From: Cyathus striatus
Taxonomy: Eukaryota > Basidiomycota > Agaricomycetes > Agaricales > Nidulariaceae
Direction of reading: 5' to 3'
NCBI GenBank assembly: GCA_025738555.1
Contig: JAOVFP010000018.1
Location: 2,728,001 to 2,792,000, forward strand
DNA: 64,000 nucleotides
Position numbers and translations under genes: made by a program. Under the pieces are notes generated by a model. The model did not search any database. It saw only the letters and a program-made list of their open reading frames with translations, and was not told the DNA's origin. Below, piece by piece: positions 1 through 11,400 of the stretch. Numbering within the stretch: the stretch's first letter is position 1; each line of letters opens with the position of its first letter.

Positions 1-2999
1 CTTCCTGCAAGTAGGCAGCACCCATGGCTAACAGGGATGACCAGCTATATGTATTATGCAATCTACCAAAGTAGTTTACAGAAGCTATATGTGATGGAAT
101 TGGCTCACAAAATCTAGAGTTGAACTCTGATCATCTGTATTATCCAGTGTAAAGAGAACAGATGCCTAAAGCCACAGTTCACCAAGCCTTCAAGGGTGAA
201 GTGCATTGCTGCATCAGAATCCTTCATAGGCATCTTTAATTCTAACCCAGGCCTTGCTAGTGGCAACAAAGGTGGGGGCAGTGACTATAGTGATGGTGGT
301 GGTGGCAGTGAGAAAGATAGTGAGGAAGATGAAGAATAAGACATACAGTATCATCCTTTACACAATGATTAGAATTGCCAATCATGTAGGCTGAAGCCTA
401 GACAAGCCAGTGCCAAAGCTCCCTCAGTCATGCATCCCAGAGGAGGCTCAGTTCAATCACTGGCAGTGCAGAGGGTCATGAATAACCTCCTATTTTGACT
501 CCTGAGGCCAGAGTCCTGACACTGAGTTCAATCACCCTATTGCAAAGCTTTGTGTTTTGATGGGTGGTGGTGGTAAGAGGTGTGAGAGATGGGAGGTGTA
601 TGATGGTTGATGTATCCTTTGTATGTGCTGTTCATTTGTGTGGAGGTCCTGTTGATGGTGATAATGGTGATAATTGACAAGGCTAAGGACTCAGGGAAGA
701 TGAAGACTGATGGTGAGGAAGGAGATGGTGGTAACAAAGGGTAACAAGGGGGTGGATGGTGTGTTGTCTTTATCAGGGCTGCATAGCAAAATCACCAGCT
801 TTTGAATCTCTAGCCATTATAGTATTCTCTCAATCATGATGCTTGAGGTTCTTAAAGTGTCAGGTTTACATTGGCATGTTTGAAGAACTCTACCAGCAAT
901 GGCCATAGTGTCTAATGAGACCTGCATTAGTGGTTTCAATGATATGAGTGAAGCTGTGGCTTACCTGTTTCCATTGTGTATTTAAGCTGCCTCAAGCAAC
1001 TGAGACCCTCCTGACCCCCCAACTACAACTCAACACCTACTTCTAATCAACTAGCCATTGGTCCCCTTCCAACAGCACAGGTCAGCAGACAGTGAACCCA
1101 CCAATCTGATAGGCTATGGTAAAATTGTTACACTTTTTCCATCTCAACCCCACCAGAGTACCTCTTTTTCATGTGACTCTTCTATTTATATCTTTCTACT
1201 TACTCATCCCCTTCTATTCATAACTACATACTTACTCATCTCACTGATCCCTGCCCCCCTGGTTTGTCATACTACAGGCATGGACTTCTCTTATCTCCAT
1301 GGACCTGCTTACTGATACTGCTGTGCATTACTGTGCATTTATTTATAGACCTCTGCCGAGTCATGGCAAGTCATGGACTTTATTTATAGTAGCATACCTT
1401 TCTGCAAATGGACCATGCTTCTTTTGTATAAATAGCTCATGTATTCTGATCAAGCTTCTTCAGCTTGATCTTAGTTTAGCTATCATCCAATATAGCTGGC
1501 TAATCCTCTCTATCCTCTTTGAGACTACCTCAGACCCAGAACACCGCTACTTCCTAGATTGCATCTCAAGTGTTGCTGTGAGATTGCCACAAGTCCATTC
1601 GTGTGTATCAACATATACAACAGTTTAGACTTTGATTTTGTCATATGACTTATGAGTGTAGTGACAAGTCATGTGACATATAACATCATGAGACCAGAAG
1701 ACATCATGAGACCAGCTCAGATTGTAACAAAAATACAAATCAGAATGAAGTATAGAAACAATATGAAAAGAACTAACCAGATGGTTATCATTATAAATTG
1801 ACATCAATGAGGAATGACAGCTGTTGGCAAGTTCAAATCATCAGTGCATCACATTACAGCAGTCACAAAGTGCCACTCAAAAGCTGTTAGCCAATCAGTG
1901 GTAGTGATGTTAAAGGCCCAGCTCAGGACTATTGAGCCATTGAGCTGAGCTGCAAATAAGGCTAATGGCTATTAGACATGGCTGGCTGCTTGCTAACAGC
2001 TCAAGTATATCCTCCAATTCCTCCCAATTTTGGAATTCCCATCTTGCCACATAAGCATAACAGAGGTTATGTAATTTTGATGGTTTGATAGGGTTGCCTT
2101 AGGGTAAGTGCCACATTGGCAGCACTAACTGCACCTTGTTTCCTCTTCATCTTCCAATCTCCTCACAGAAGCAAGTAGTGTAGAAAGTAGTGCATGCTAA
2201 TGCCTATAATGTACTATATAGTATTTATAAAATAAAATAATTCTATATATCTTTTGCAATTATTGTGCTGTGCACATACAATTTAGTATACTAACCAAAT
2301 ACCAACCAATGAAATACTTTTAAGGACCTTCCTCAAAACTTAACTAGTGTGTTTAATAAATGAGGCCTACTTATGTAATGACCTTCTAAATATATTATAT
2401 TTCAACAGTCCCACCAGCTAGAGCCATTAGCTGAGCTGAAAAGGGCTGAGCTGTTGCAAGAGCCAATGAAGGCTGAGCTGAGCTTAGTTGGACTGAGCTG
2501 TTAACAACACTAATCAGCAGGCCAGAAAATGTCCCCATAACCCACTACCTTACAGCTGTTTGCTGAATGATGTATGATGTAGCATCCAGGTTGACGGCAC
2601 ACATAGGCTGAGTTAATCAGCTCATTCATTCAGGCCCAGGGACATAGCTGCACCAGCAACTATTCCTCAAGAAGCATACATATGATGCCTGTGGTTCTCC
2701 AATGTCAGTTTTATTCTAAGCCCATCACCAAGTAAACTGTACATGTTCCATGGAATTTACTATCATCTCATTGATGAATTCATAAGTAGAGAAGATATTA
2801 AGTAGTAGCTAATTGTTAACTGAATATGTGGTTTCCCTCTTAACATGTAGCTTGCAGTGCCTAAACCACCCTTCCACTTTTACAGATGCTACCTTAAATA
2901 TAATGTTGCATATCACCACATATGGATTCACAGTATGCTCCCCTGTAAGATCACTGAGAACATAATCCACAATTGAAGCAAAGCAAAGCTCTGATGCAA
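1..2999. other. CG-depleted, AT-rich degenerate DNA without a supportable gene
   Basis: No open reading frame here looks like a protein; all are short and low in complexity. CG dinucleotides are almost absent, as in the other aged repeats of the left compartment. A plus-strand stretch around 265-339 reads as a Gly/Asp/Glu-rich tail ending in a stop and may be the end of a dead gene. A stretch at about 1,370-1,620 with a TATAAATA box followed by a CT-rich segment resembles an LTR promoter, but no boundaries can be set. Confidence 0.5.
1905..2510. mobile_element. possible hAT-like non-autonomous element
   Basis: AGCTCAG/CTGAGCT motifs cluster at about 1,915-1,990 and again in opposite orientation at about 2,405-2,505. 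The outermost parts, GTTAAAGGCCCAGCTCAG on the left and the reverse complement of a GTTAACAGCTCAG-like string on the right, look like degraded inverted ends. Dense subterminal short repeats are typical of hAT and similar elements. There is no coding capacity between them and no clear target duplication, so this is a weak call. Confidence 0.3.
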
Positions 3000-3007
3000 G
3001 AAAATCT

Positions 3008-4026
3008 GAGCTCTTTACACTTAGCCATGTGTTCTGTATGGATCCATATGGATTATGCAGAATTCCTCGGAATTCTGCATTACAGACCTGAAAATTCTGT
3101 ACAGATTCTGTACAGAATCTGTACAGAATTTTATTATACTTATTTCCTTGCATGTGACACTCTGCATTAAGCATGACACTAGGTGTTGAGTGTGATACTA
3201 GGTGTTGAGTGTGACACTATACATTAAATGTGACACTATAAGCATGACACTAGGTGTTGAGTGTGACACTAAACATTAAATGTGACACTATAAGCGTGAC
3301 ACTAGGTGTTGAGTGTGATACTAGGTGTTGAGTGTGACACTATAAGCGTGACACTATAAGCGTGACACTAGGTGTTGAGTGTGACACTATACATTAAATG
3401 TGACACTATGCATTAAGTGTGACACTATGCATTAAGCATGATACTAAGTGTTGAGTGTGACACTAAGCATTGAGTGTGACACTATACATTAAACATGACA
3501 CTATGCATTAAGTGTGACACTATACATTAAATATGACACTATGCATTAAGCATGACACTATGCATTAAGTGTGATACTATACATTAAACATAACACTATA
3601 CATTAAGCATGACACTAAGTATTGAGTGTGACACTATGCATTAAGCATAACACTAAGTGATGAGTGTGACACTCTGCATTAAGCGTGACACTAAGTGTTG
3701 AGTGTGACACTATACATTAAGCATAACACTATGCATTAAGTGTGATACTATGCATTGAGAATGATACTATATATTGAGTGTATCATGGATTTTGTATAGT
3801 GTGACACTTTTCACCTAGGGTTACACTTGACATGTGTGACAAGGCAGCAATGCATAAATCCACACAGAATCCATGCAGAATATGTATGGAATCCATATAG
3901 AATAATCACCTCTAATAATAATAATAGCTACTATATAAATTCTGTATGGTATCTATACAGGTCTGTATGGGTCTGTACAGATCCATACAGATCCATAAAG
4001 ACCTCTTGGGGGAGTGTAAATTACTG
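3008..4026. mobile_element. non-autonomous TIR element, copy A (minisatellite-filled)
   Basis: The element starts GAGCTCTTTACACT and ends AGTGTAAATTACTG, which are inverted over the TTTACACT core. It is flanked by the 8-bp direct repeat GAAAATCT (3,000-3,007) and GAAAATCC (4,027-4,034). Both subterminal regions are packed with short palindromes of the GGATCC/TCTGTACAGA type, and the interior (about 3,150-3,790) is a 19-bp minisatellite. It has no coding capacity. Its ends, subterminal architecture and minisatellite resemble the gene-carrying element at 27,342-34,517, so I infer it is a non-autonomous derivative of that family. The single mismatch between the flanks is at a CG site. Confidence 0.75.
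3150..3790. repeat. 19-bp minisatellite array (copy A)
   Basis: Tandem variants of TGACACTAAGCATTGAGTG and TGACACTATGCATTAAGTG run without interruption. Variants differ mainly by C/T and G/A changes and by occasional loss of part of a unit. The array lies wholly inside the non-autonomous element. Confidence 0.9.
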
Positions 4027-4034
4027 GAAAATCC

Positions 4035-5859
4035 GAGCTCTTTACACTTAGCCATGTGTTCTGTACGGATCCGCACGGAATCCGTGCGGAATCCGTACGG
4101 AATTTTCGGAGTCTGTGCGGAATCTGCACAGATTTTTTTCATTTTGGCAGAGGTTTTTGGGTCTGTACAGATTCCGCACAGATTCCGAAAATTCCGTACG
4201 GATTACGCAGAATTCCTCGGAATTCCGCATTACAGACCTGAAAATTCTGTACAGATTCTGTACAGAATTTTATTATACTTGTTTCCTTGCATGTGACACT
4301 CTGCATTAAGCATGACACTAGGTGTTGAGTGTGATACTAGGTGTTGAGTGTGACACTATACGTTAAATGTAACACTATAAGCGTGACACTAGGTGTTGAG
4401 TGTGACACTATACATTAAATGTGACACTATAAACGTGACACTAGGTGTTGAGTGTGATACTATACATTAAATGTGACACTATAAGCGTGACACTAGGTGT
4501 TGAGTGTGATACTAGGTGTTGAGTGTGATACTATACATTAAATGTGACACTATAAGTGTGACACTAGGTGTTGAGTGTGATACTATACATTAAATGTGAC
4601 ACTATAAACGTGACACTAGGTGTTGAGTGTGATACTATACATTAAATGTGACACTATAAGCGTGACACTAGGTGTTGAGTGTGACACTATATGTTAAATG
4701 TGACACTATAAGCGTGACACTAGGTGTTGAGTGTGACTAAGCGTGACACTAAGTGTTGAGTGCGACTAAGCGTGACACTAGGCATTGAGTGTGACACTAA
4801 GCATTGAGTGTGACACTAAGTGTTGAGTGTGACACTAAGCATTGAGTGTGACACTAAGTGTTAAGTGTGATACTAAGCATTGAGTGTGACACTAAGCATT
4901 GAGTGTGACACTAAGCATTGAGTGAAGCATTGAGTGTGACACTAAGTGTTAAGTGTGATACTAAGCATTGAGTGTGACACTAAGCATTGAGTGTGACACT
5001 AAGCATTGAGTGTGACACTAAGCATTGAGTGTGACACTAAGCATTGGGTGTGACACTAAGCGTTGAGTGTGACACTAAGCATTGAGTGTGACACTAAGCA
5101 TTGAGTGTGACACTAAGTGTTAAGTGTGACACTAAGCATTGAGTGTGACACTAAGCATTGAGTGTGACACTAAGCGTTGAGTGTGACACTAAGCGTTGAG
5201 TGTGACACTAAGCATTGAGTGTGACACTAAGCATTGGGTGTCACACTAAGCGTTGAGTGTGACACTAAGCATTGAGTGTGACACTCTGCATTAAGCGTGA
5301 CACTAAGCGTTGAGTGTCACACTAAGCATTGAGTGTGACTAAGCGTGACACTAAGTGTTGAGTGTGACACTATACATTAAACATGACACTATGCATTAAG
5401 TGTGACACTATACATTAAACATAACACTATACATTAAGCATGACACTAAGTATTGAGTGTGACACTATGCATTAAGCATAACACTAAGTGATGAGTGTGA
5501 CACTAAGTGTTGAGTGTGATACTATACATTAAGCATAACACTATGCATTAAGTGTGATACTATGCATTGAGAATGATACTATATATTGAGTGTATCATGG
5601 ATTTTGTATAGTGTGACACTTTTCACCTAGAGTTACACTTGACATGTGTGACAAGGCAGCAATGCATAAATCCACACAGAATCCATGCAGAATATGTATG
5701 GAATCCATATAGAATAATCACCTCTAATAATAATAATAGCTACTATATAAATTCTGTATGGTATCTATACAGGTCTGTACGGGTCTGTACGGATCCGCAC
5801 GGAATCCGCACGGATCCGTACAGATCCGTACAGACCTCTTGGGGGAGTGTAAATTACTG
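4035..5859. mobile_element. non-autonomous TIR element, copy B (tandem to copy A)
   Basis: A second copy of the same element begins 8 bp after copy A ends. It has the same GAGCTCTTTACACT start and AGTGTAAATTACTG end and is flanked by GAAAATCC on both sides (4,027-4,034 and 5,860-5,867). Its ends keep more CG (for example TCCGTACGGA and TCCGCACGGA palindromes at about 4,070-4,210), and its minisatellite is about twice as long. The last roughly 270 bp nearly match the end of copy A. Sharing one 8-bp flank between two copies suggests duplication by unequal exchange or a second insertion at the target repeat. Confidence 0.75.
4290..5630. repeat. 19-bp minisatellite array (copy B)
   Basis: This is a long array of the unit TGACACTAAGCATTGAGTG and its variants, with a homogeneous core at about 4,790-5,330 where many consecutive units are identical or differ by one base. 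The two edges carry the more diverged ATACATTAAATG and AGGTGTTGAG variants also found in copy A. The homogeneity of the core suggests recent internal expansion. Confidence 0.9.
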
Positions 5860-6039
5860 GAAAATCCCTCTTCAATTGGATAGAGATCTGGCAAGTGCAC
5901 AAGATCAGGTCATATTCCACTGCAAATCAAGTGTTAGGAAGGCTTAAGTCATATTTACAATAGCCTACAGACACACCTTCCCTTTATCATGAACACACTG
6001 GCCTGTAGACTTATAGATTTGCATGTTATTCATGATAAT

Positions 6040-6535
6040 GTTATGTACCAATTCTCTTCCTACTGAGAAAATGATGTGAAGATGCCCAGAGGGTGCAGAA
6101 GAACTATAACAAGAATCTGAAGTAAGTATGGGTGCAGAATGTAGAGTGGGAGTGTGGGAAAGAACCATGGCTTCAGCTTATGTGCTGCACATAGGAAGTG
6201 ATGGAAATGATCATAACACATTACCAAAGAATTATGTAGTACTTGTATCTCATTTTGCTTGTTATTTGTTGTTTTTGGGTTTTGTATAAGATGAAACTGC
6301 AAGTGGATAATAAGTAATGTAAAAGTTAAGAAATAGAAGTAGGGCCAGGCTTATCCAGATAGTGGGAGTGGAACTCTTCAATGATATCCATAGCATTTTC
6401 CAGTTCCATGGCCAGAAGCCATGAAAACTCTTCATTGGTCCCTTCATACCCTAGCCAGCATACATAGTATGGAAAGCTGGACAACCATGCTCAAATACAT
6501 CAAAGTATTTGAGCTCCGATCTTTGGCTCTATGGC
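6040..6535 (-). pseudogene. chromodomain-type gypsy remnant with LTR piece
   Basis: The stretch 6,045-6,190 is closely similar to 20,907-21,060, which is the LTR end next to the gag remnant at 20,217-20,885. On the minus strand, 6,455 down to 6,340 reads as the C-terminal chromodomain tail of gypsy pol, with the pattern GYEGTNEEFSWLL followed by a KPGP motif and a stop. Immediately beside it, 6,465-6,530 matches the 3' end of the integrase frame at 11,440-11,530 but in the opposite orientation, so at least two fragments are joined head to head. All parts are too short and broken to be functional. Confidence 0.55.
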
Positions 6536-9058
6536 TTGCTACTTATTTTCAGTTTGACTTCTCGGTTCTTTGTTTGCATACCTAATATGAAATTCTAATC
6601 ATTGATTTAAAGATTCACAACATAGAAACACATCTACCGACTTATGTTGTGAAATGGAGACTTACTTTCCTTTTTCAGTAGACAAAACTAATGTAGATAA
6701 TCTAAAATACATCTTATAATTCATAATTTAAGTTTCTAATTCCAACTGGTGAATTCTTTACTTTCTATGGAATATATAGGTTAGTGTTGTTTGTAACGAA
6801 AGTCGAAAACATATTGCAATATATTAAGCCTTATACATGATTGAAAAATGCTTGAAAAGAGTCAGTGCAGGTATTAAAATGTTATTATATGACAATGAAA
6901 AGCATGGCTCTTCATGCTAATGCTGTGATTTCAATATAACTAATGATAATGTATTCTTAAGGTTATGTCTAGATTATAGTATAAGATGATATTGTGTATT
7001 CCATATTAACCTTCATTGTATTTTTTATCTGCTTAGAATGAGTTTATAGAATTGATCTGCACTGAGTAATGAGAACTAAATTTATATTGTAGCTATAAAT
7101 TTAAGAAGGATTATTATAATTATAATAGTATTCAGACAGTATCAGGAGTACCTTGATGATCTTAGGGTTTGAGAGCTGGGGTAAGTCCCACACCACCAGC
7201 TAAAGTATGTAAATACATACTTATTAAGGGAATAAAACAGCATGATAACATAAATATAATATAAAAGATCAGCAGAGGATACGACATACCTGACTAGGGG
7301 AAACCCAGCTCTGAATACTTCTAATAATTTCATTAAATAAGGCCTGCACATATTTCTTGTCAAGAATATTGAATGATTGGCAATGCTGTGGCTCTGGGAC
7401 AAAATGAACATCTGAAGGTTTAGAATATACTGCTAAGAACACACCTCATGAAGGCAACAACATCTATCTGTAGAGATGGGGCCTAGATCAACAGATGCTG
7501 GACTAATGGGCAAGTGCTCAATACAGACATTGAAGATAGACATCACATAAGGTCCATCAAAGGTGGACCAGTCATAGAACGATGGTAAGGGGATTGATGG
7601 ACAGGTGCGAATCAGTAAAACTGAGTGTCAGGCAGAGATCATTGGGAGTGTCAACATGTGCTTTCATGTGCCTTGTGCAGCATAGTGCATCAGCATGCGG
7701 AGTGCATCCATAGCACCTAATCTATATTTAGAATACCCATGTGCACACTAGTGTCATGGCCTGCTACAGACTGATGGATAAGAACAGGCATGAGCTATGT
7801 ATAAGTAGACAAGATACTTACTGTACAAGTTGGATTGTTTTGCATAGTTATAATGTATATAAGTCTCCTTGTAGGCAATATTAGAAGGAAGTACTGCACA
7901 ACAGCAGTATTTCCATTCCCCATAGACAGGGTAGTGTACAGACAGACAATATATTTGGTATTTGGCATATTTTCGAGATTGATAAGCATGTGTAGTGCCT
8001 ACAGTGTTAAAGTAACAATGTTCCCATTGCATTAGTTTACTAGTTGAATATCCTTTACACTTGAACTGTTAAACACCCTTGGATTTGTAAGACTATTGTT
8101 TTAACACAAGTAGTAACATCAGAATATAGTATTATTACAGTATATAGTACTTCAAATCTTGTAGACTACTAGTAATATAATAGTAGCACCATCAGAGTGT
8201 AAGCTCCACTGAATTTGTACACACCTGGATATACAATTTATATACTAAGTAGAGATACAGTAAATAAAAATTGATATTCATTCCTGTACTTCAGTACTCT
8301 TCTGGTTATTCAAGGTCACATCTTACAGGTGCTTGTACCAATAATTGTGGTACTTTCATATGTTGAGCATAAAATGAAAGGAGATATGCTAGACTACACT
8401 GATTGGACTTCAAAACACTAGCCATTTGAGTGTTCACAGGGTTTTCGATAATGATCTTACCATTTATGAACAGGATATATTGTCTTCACACTGTGTAAGC
8501 AAGAATTAAAGGCATGTTGAATTATATTCATAAACATGACTTCACCCATCACTGTATTTCACAGTGGGCTTGGGTATATACTTCATCATTGTACACCTAG
8601 CTTTGTCTGCTACTGATTTCTATATGATGATCTCAGGTTCTAATTTTATAGTATTCTTGCAATTGTACCTGCTCAATGTCTCTGTTGCAAAAACTTAGTT
8701 TGCCACACAGGGCATTGGGATGTATTGGAATGCCCTATGGCAGGAGCTGTATTAAATGGCATTACAGATCAGATTAAAATGTTAACACTGTTTTGTGAGA
8801 AGCATTTTTTTTTTAAGTACATATACACAACTCTACAACTATAATAATGGAATCTACTACAGTGTTGGTCTGCTCCCTTGGTACACCTGATTGAAATTGG
8901 CATGTATAGCTTCACCTAAAGTGTTTCTGTTAAATCTAAGTACATATTCATGATAAAAGGTATATTGAGAGTAATTATACCAGGTTTTGTGGTGGTTCTA
9001 TAAGTAGCTATGTAAATATGACATAGATTAAAGGAGGGGATGGTTTTCAGGCAAAATT

Positions 9059-9529
9059 CACTCCTTGAAACAGTTCGGTCGCAGGTGTTACTCGCCTGTC
9101 AGAGACGATTTGACAGAGACAGCATGACAGGGATCAACAAAATATGATGGAAGGCCTGTCACACAGACACACATTCTTGCGCACATTTTATTGTTAGATT
9201 TTTTATGCCACAATGTGCTGCTCAATGAGCATAAAATTTTGTACACATATTCCACCTTTGGGTGCCATTATGCTAATATTTATTTGGAGATGAAAACTTA
9301 ATGTAGTAACAAACTAATTGGCAGCAACAATTGTCTCAAATTAGACATAGCCGCTGATTCTGCATCATTCATTCAACATCTCAACATCCCTTTCACAGAA
9401 ATATGTCAGATTTATTTTCTGAGGAGTTCACACATATTAAAGCACATATGCAAAATATGGTGATGATTGAACGACTGAGGAAGGCAGGAGGGTGGGGTGT
9501 TCCAAGGAGTGATACTGTTTCAAGGAGCG
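9059..9529. mobile_element. possible small TIR element (MITE)
   Basis: CACTCCTTGAAACAGT at 9,059-9,074 is matched by its reverse complement ACTGTTTCAAGGAGCG at 9,514-9,529, with 15 of 16 bases pairing. The ends are CG-bearing, unlike the surroundings, which would fit a younger insertion. No target duplication is visible and there is no coding capacity. Confidence 0.35.
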
Positions 9530-10086
9530 GACCAACACTGTACTCAGTCATTGTAATTCAAATTGTGCTTCACAACTACAAAAACATCATTGGTAGATGG
9601 TATATCCTGCATGGGATCTGCTTCCACCTAATATCCAATTGACAATTACACTAATTATATGGCTATATACCATATTGTCATATCCTGTATCGCCTACCTC
9701 TGGACCTCTATTCTCTTACTCTGCCTTTTCTCTTTGTTACTCTGGACTTTGATTACATTCTTAATATTACATATTGATTACTGTACATAGATTACTCTCA
9801 TTTCCTTTCTTCTGCCCTACTGAGCTATCCCCTCAGTATTGTAGTATACATCTCATAGTGAGTCACTTATCATTCTTAAGTGCGCCACTATCTGTTTCAC
9901 TTTACACCACCATATGCACTCACTTCTCTGACATGTTTTATTATGTTTAATTAGTTATAGTCTTCATTCTACATATGCCTACCCTGACTGTACTTCTCCA
10001 CTGGCCAAGGCCAGCAGCCTTTACTTACTCCGAGTCTCTAGTATTTAAGTAGTACTCGATTTGTACTTAGTCTTTAGTTTCATATT

Positions 10087-10953
10087 TGTCACATCCCGTT
10101 CTTTCCACTAGGAACAAGAACCTCGGAGTAGATAGTCTAATAGTGGAGTAACTTGTACAACATTAGTAGGGTGTGTGGAGATAGTGAACAAGTACGGGAG
10201 TAGTGGAACATTGGCTTCAACTTGTGTGTTGTGCCCCTTGGACTTCCAGTTCCGTATTTAGAACAAAGCGGAGTAAGTGGCAAAATAGCGGAGTTGGCTC
10301 AAGGCCCAAGTGGGAGAAGGGTGTAAACATAGTTGATTTGAAACTAAAGTATATCTACATTACAGGAGTAGTTTATATAGTAAACTACTTTGTCCAAATG
10401 CGTACGGAGTAATGCCCATGGGTATGTGGCATCCTAGGGTTAAGTAAACTCCATGAAATGTAGAACATGGTAAACTAGTAGTACACCTCTAGATTATAGT
10501 CATAGGAGAAATGGCCACAGCTGGAGAATGAGGTAGTAATATTAAAGGGAAGGAACAAGTAAACAGATACAAGTAAACATTAGTAAGGAAGAGTTCGATA
10601 TATAACAAGTATACATAGTCTGGAGGAAACGTACTAAAAGCGGAGTAAACTTGGAGTTGACTCCAATGGTACAGGGATTGTCATGGATATGACAATATTG
10701 AACTATGTCCTCACCCTTTAGTCTGACTTGAGTAATACCTCTTGTCTTCTCATCTCTTGTCTTCTCCAAAGGGCTTGCCCTTACTCTGAAATCCAGGATA
10801 AGGAATCCCAGGGGCACAGCACATAAGCTGAAGCTGAAGTCCTACCCCCTGAGTTCTTGTTCTCCACTTTCATCTCATACTCATCCCTTGTTTCTCTGCA
10901 GTCACCCTCTTGTACTCCGCTGCCAAGTTAGGCTAGGGGCATGGTCATGACAC
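10087..10953. repeat. two LTR-like remnants in opposite orientation
   Basis: A TGTCA-starting segment begins at 10,087 and an inverted one ends TGACA at about 10,953. Each carries, about 120 bp inside that end, a version of the module CTTCAGCTTATGTGCTG (degenerate at about 10,210, in reverse at about 10,830). The same module recurs at about 6,155, 21,035 and 44,670. I interpret these as remnants of gypsy LTRs; TGT..ACA ends fit LTR termini. The inner boundary between the two is unclear. Confidence 0.4.
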
Positions 10954-11400
10954 ATATATGGTACACAGTACAGCCTTATTCAGAATGTGGGTGTGAGCTC
11001 ATATCTATTATGCTATCATGCACAATTTACAAGTATATGCCTCATAAATTAAGTGTCTGGACCTTTTTTTGCACATTATGCATATAACTTCAGCACTATA
11101 TTTACACTTAAACTTTAATGCTTGCTGCAAGATTACTGTAAATTCATGCTCAAGCTCACAAATGTTGAGCATGAGGACTATGAGTCTGACCCTGAGTGTG
11201 AAAACCTTACCATGTGCATGAAAAATCTGACTCTGTGCATGAAGAAAAACTGTGAGCATGTGTTGAGCATGCAAGCTCACAGCTTGAATAACAATGAGTC
11301 TAAATCTCAAACTTGAGTGTAAATGCTTCAATTTTGTAGGTTTATAGATGAGGGAAGGTATCTAATCTATGATGTGGATCTTTGAATTAAAGATTAATAT
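10954..11400. other. non-coding, contains an imperfect inverted repeat
   Basis: ATTTACACTTAAACTT near 11,100 is mirrored by AAGTTTGAGTGTAAAT-like sequence near 11,305-11,325 as an imperfect inverted repeat around a GAGCATG-rich interior, suggesting a roughly 230-bp hairpin or small TIR element. The rest is AT-rich, and I see no gene. Confidence 0.35.

Larger units (their letters stand above)
5868..10086. other. AT-rich DNA with short gypsy remnants, no intact gene
   Basis: Apart from the gypsy pieces at 6,040-6,530 and a possible small TIR element at 9,059-9,529, nothing here supports a gene. The open frames are short, AT-driven and not protein-like. CG is rare, consistent with old methylated repeats. 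I see no RNA gene or tandem array. Confidence 0.5.

Noticed and set aside
3827..4309. Open frames with repeated PYRSVRIRTES-like peptides inside and beside the minisatellites
   Set aside because: They are translations of the palindromic subterminal repeats, open on both strands and in several frames, and they recur in both element copies. They are not genes.
3150..5630. CRISPR-like array of short repeats
   Set aside because: Units are directly adjacent with no unique spacers, and the host is a eukaryote; this is a minisatellite.
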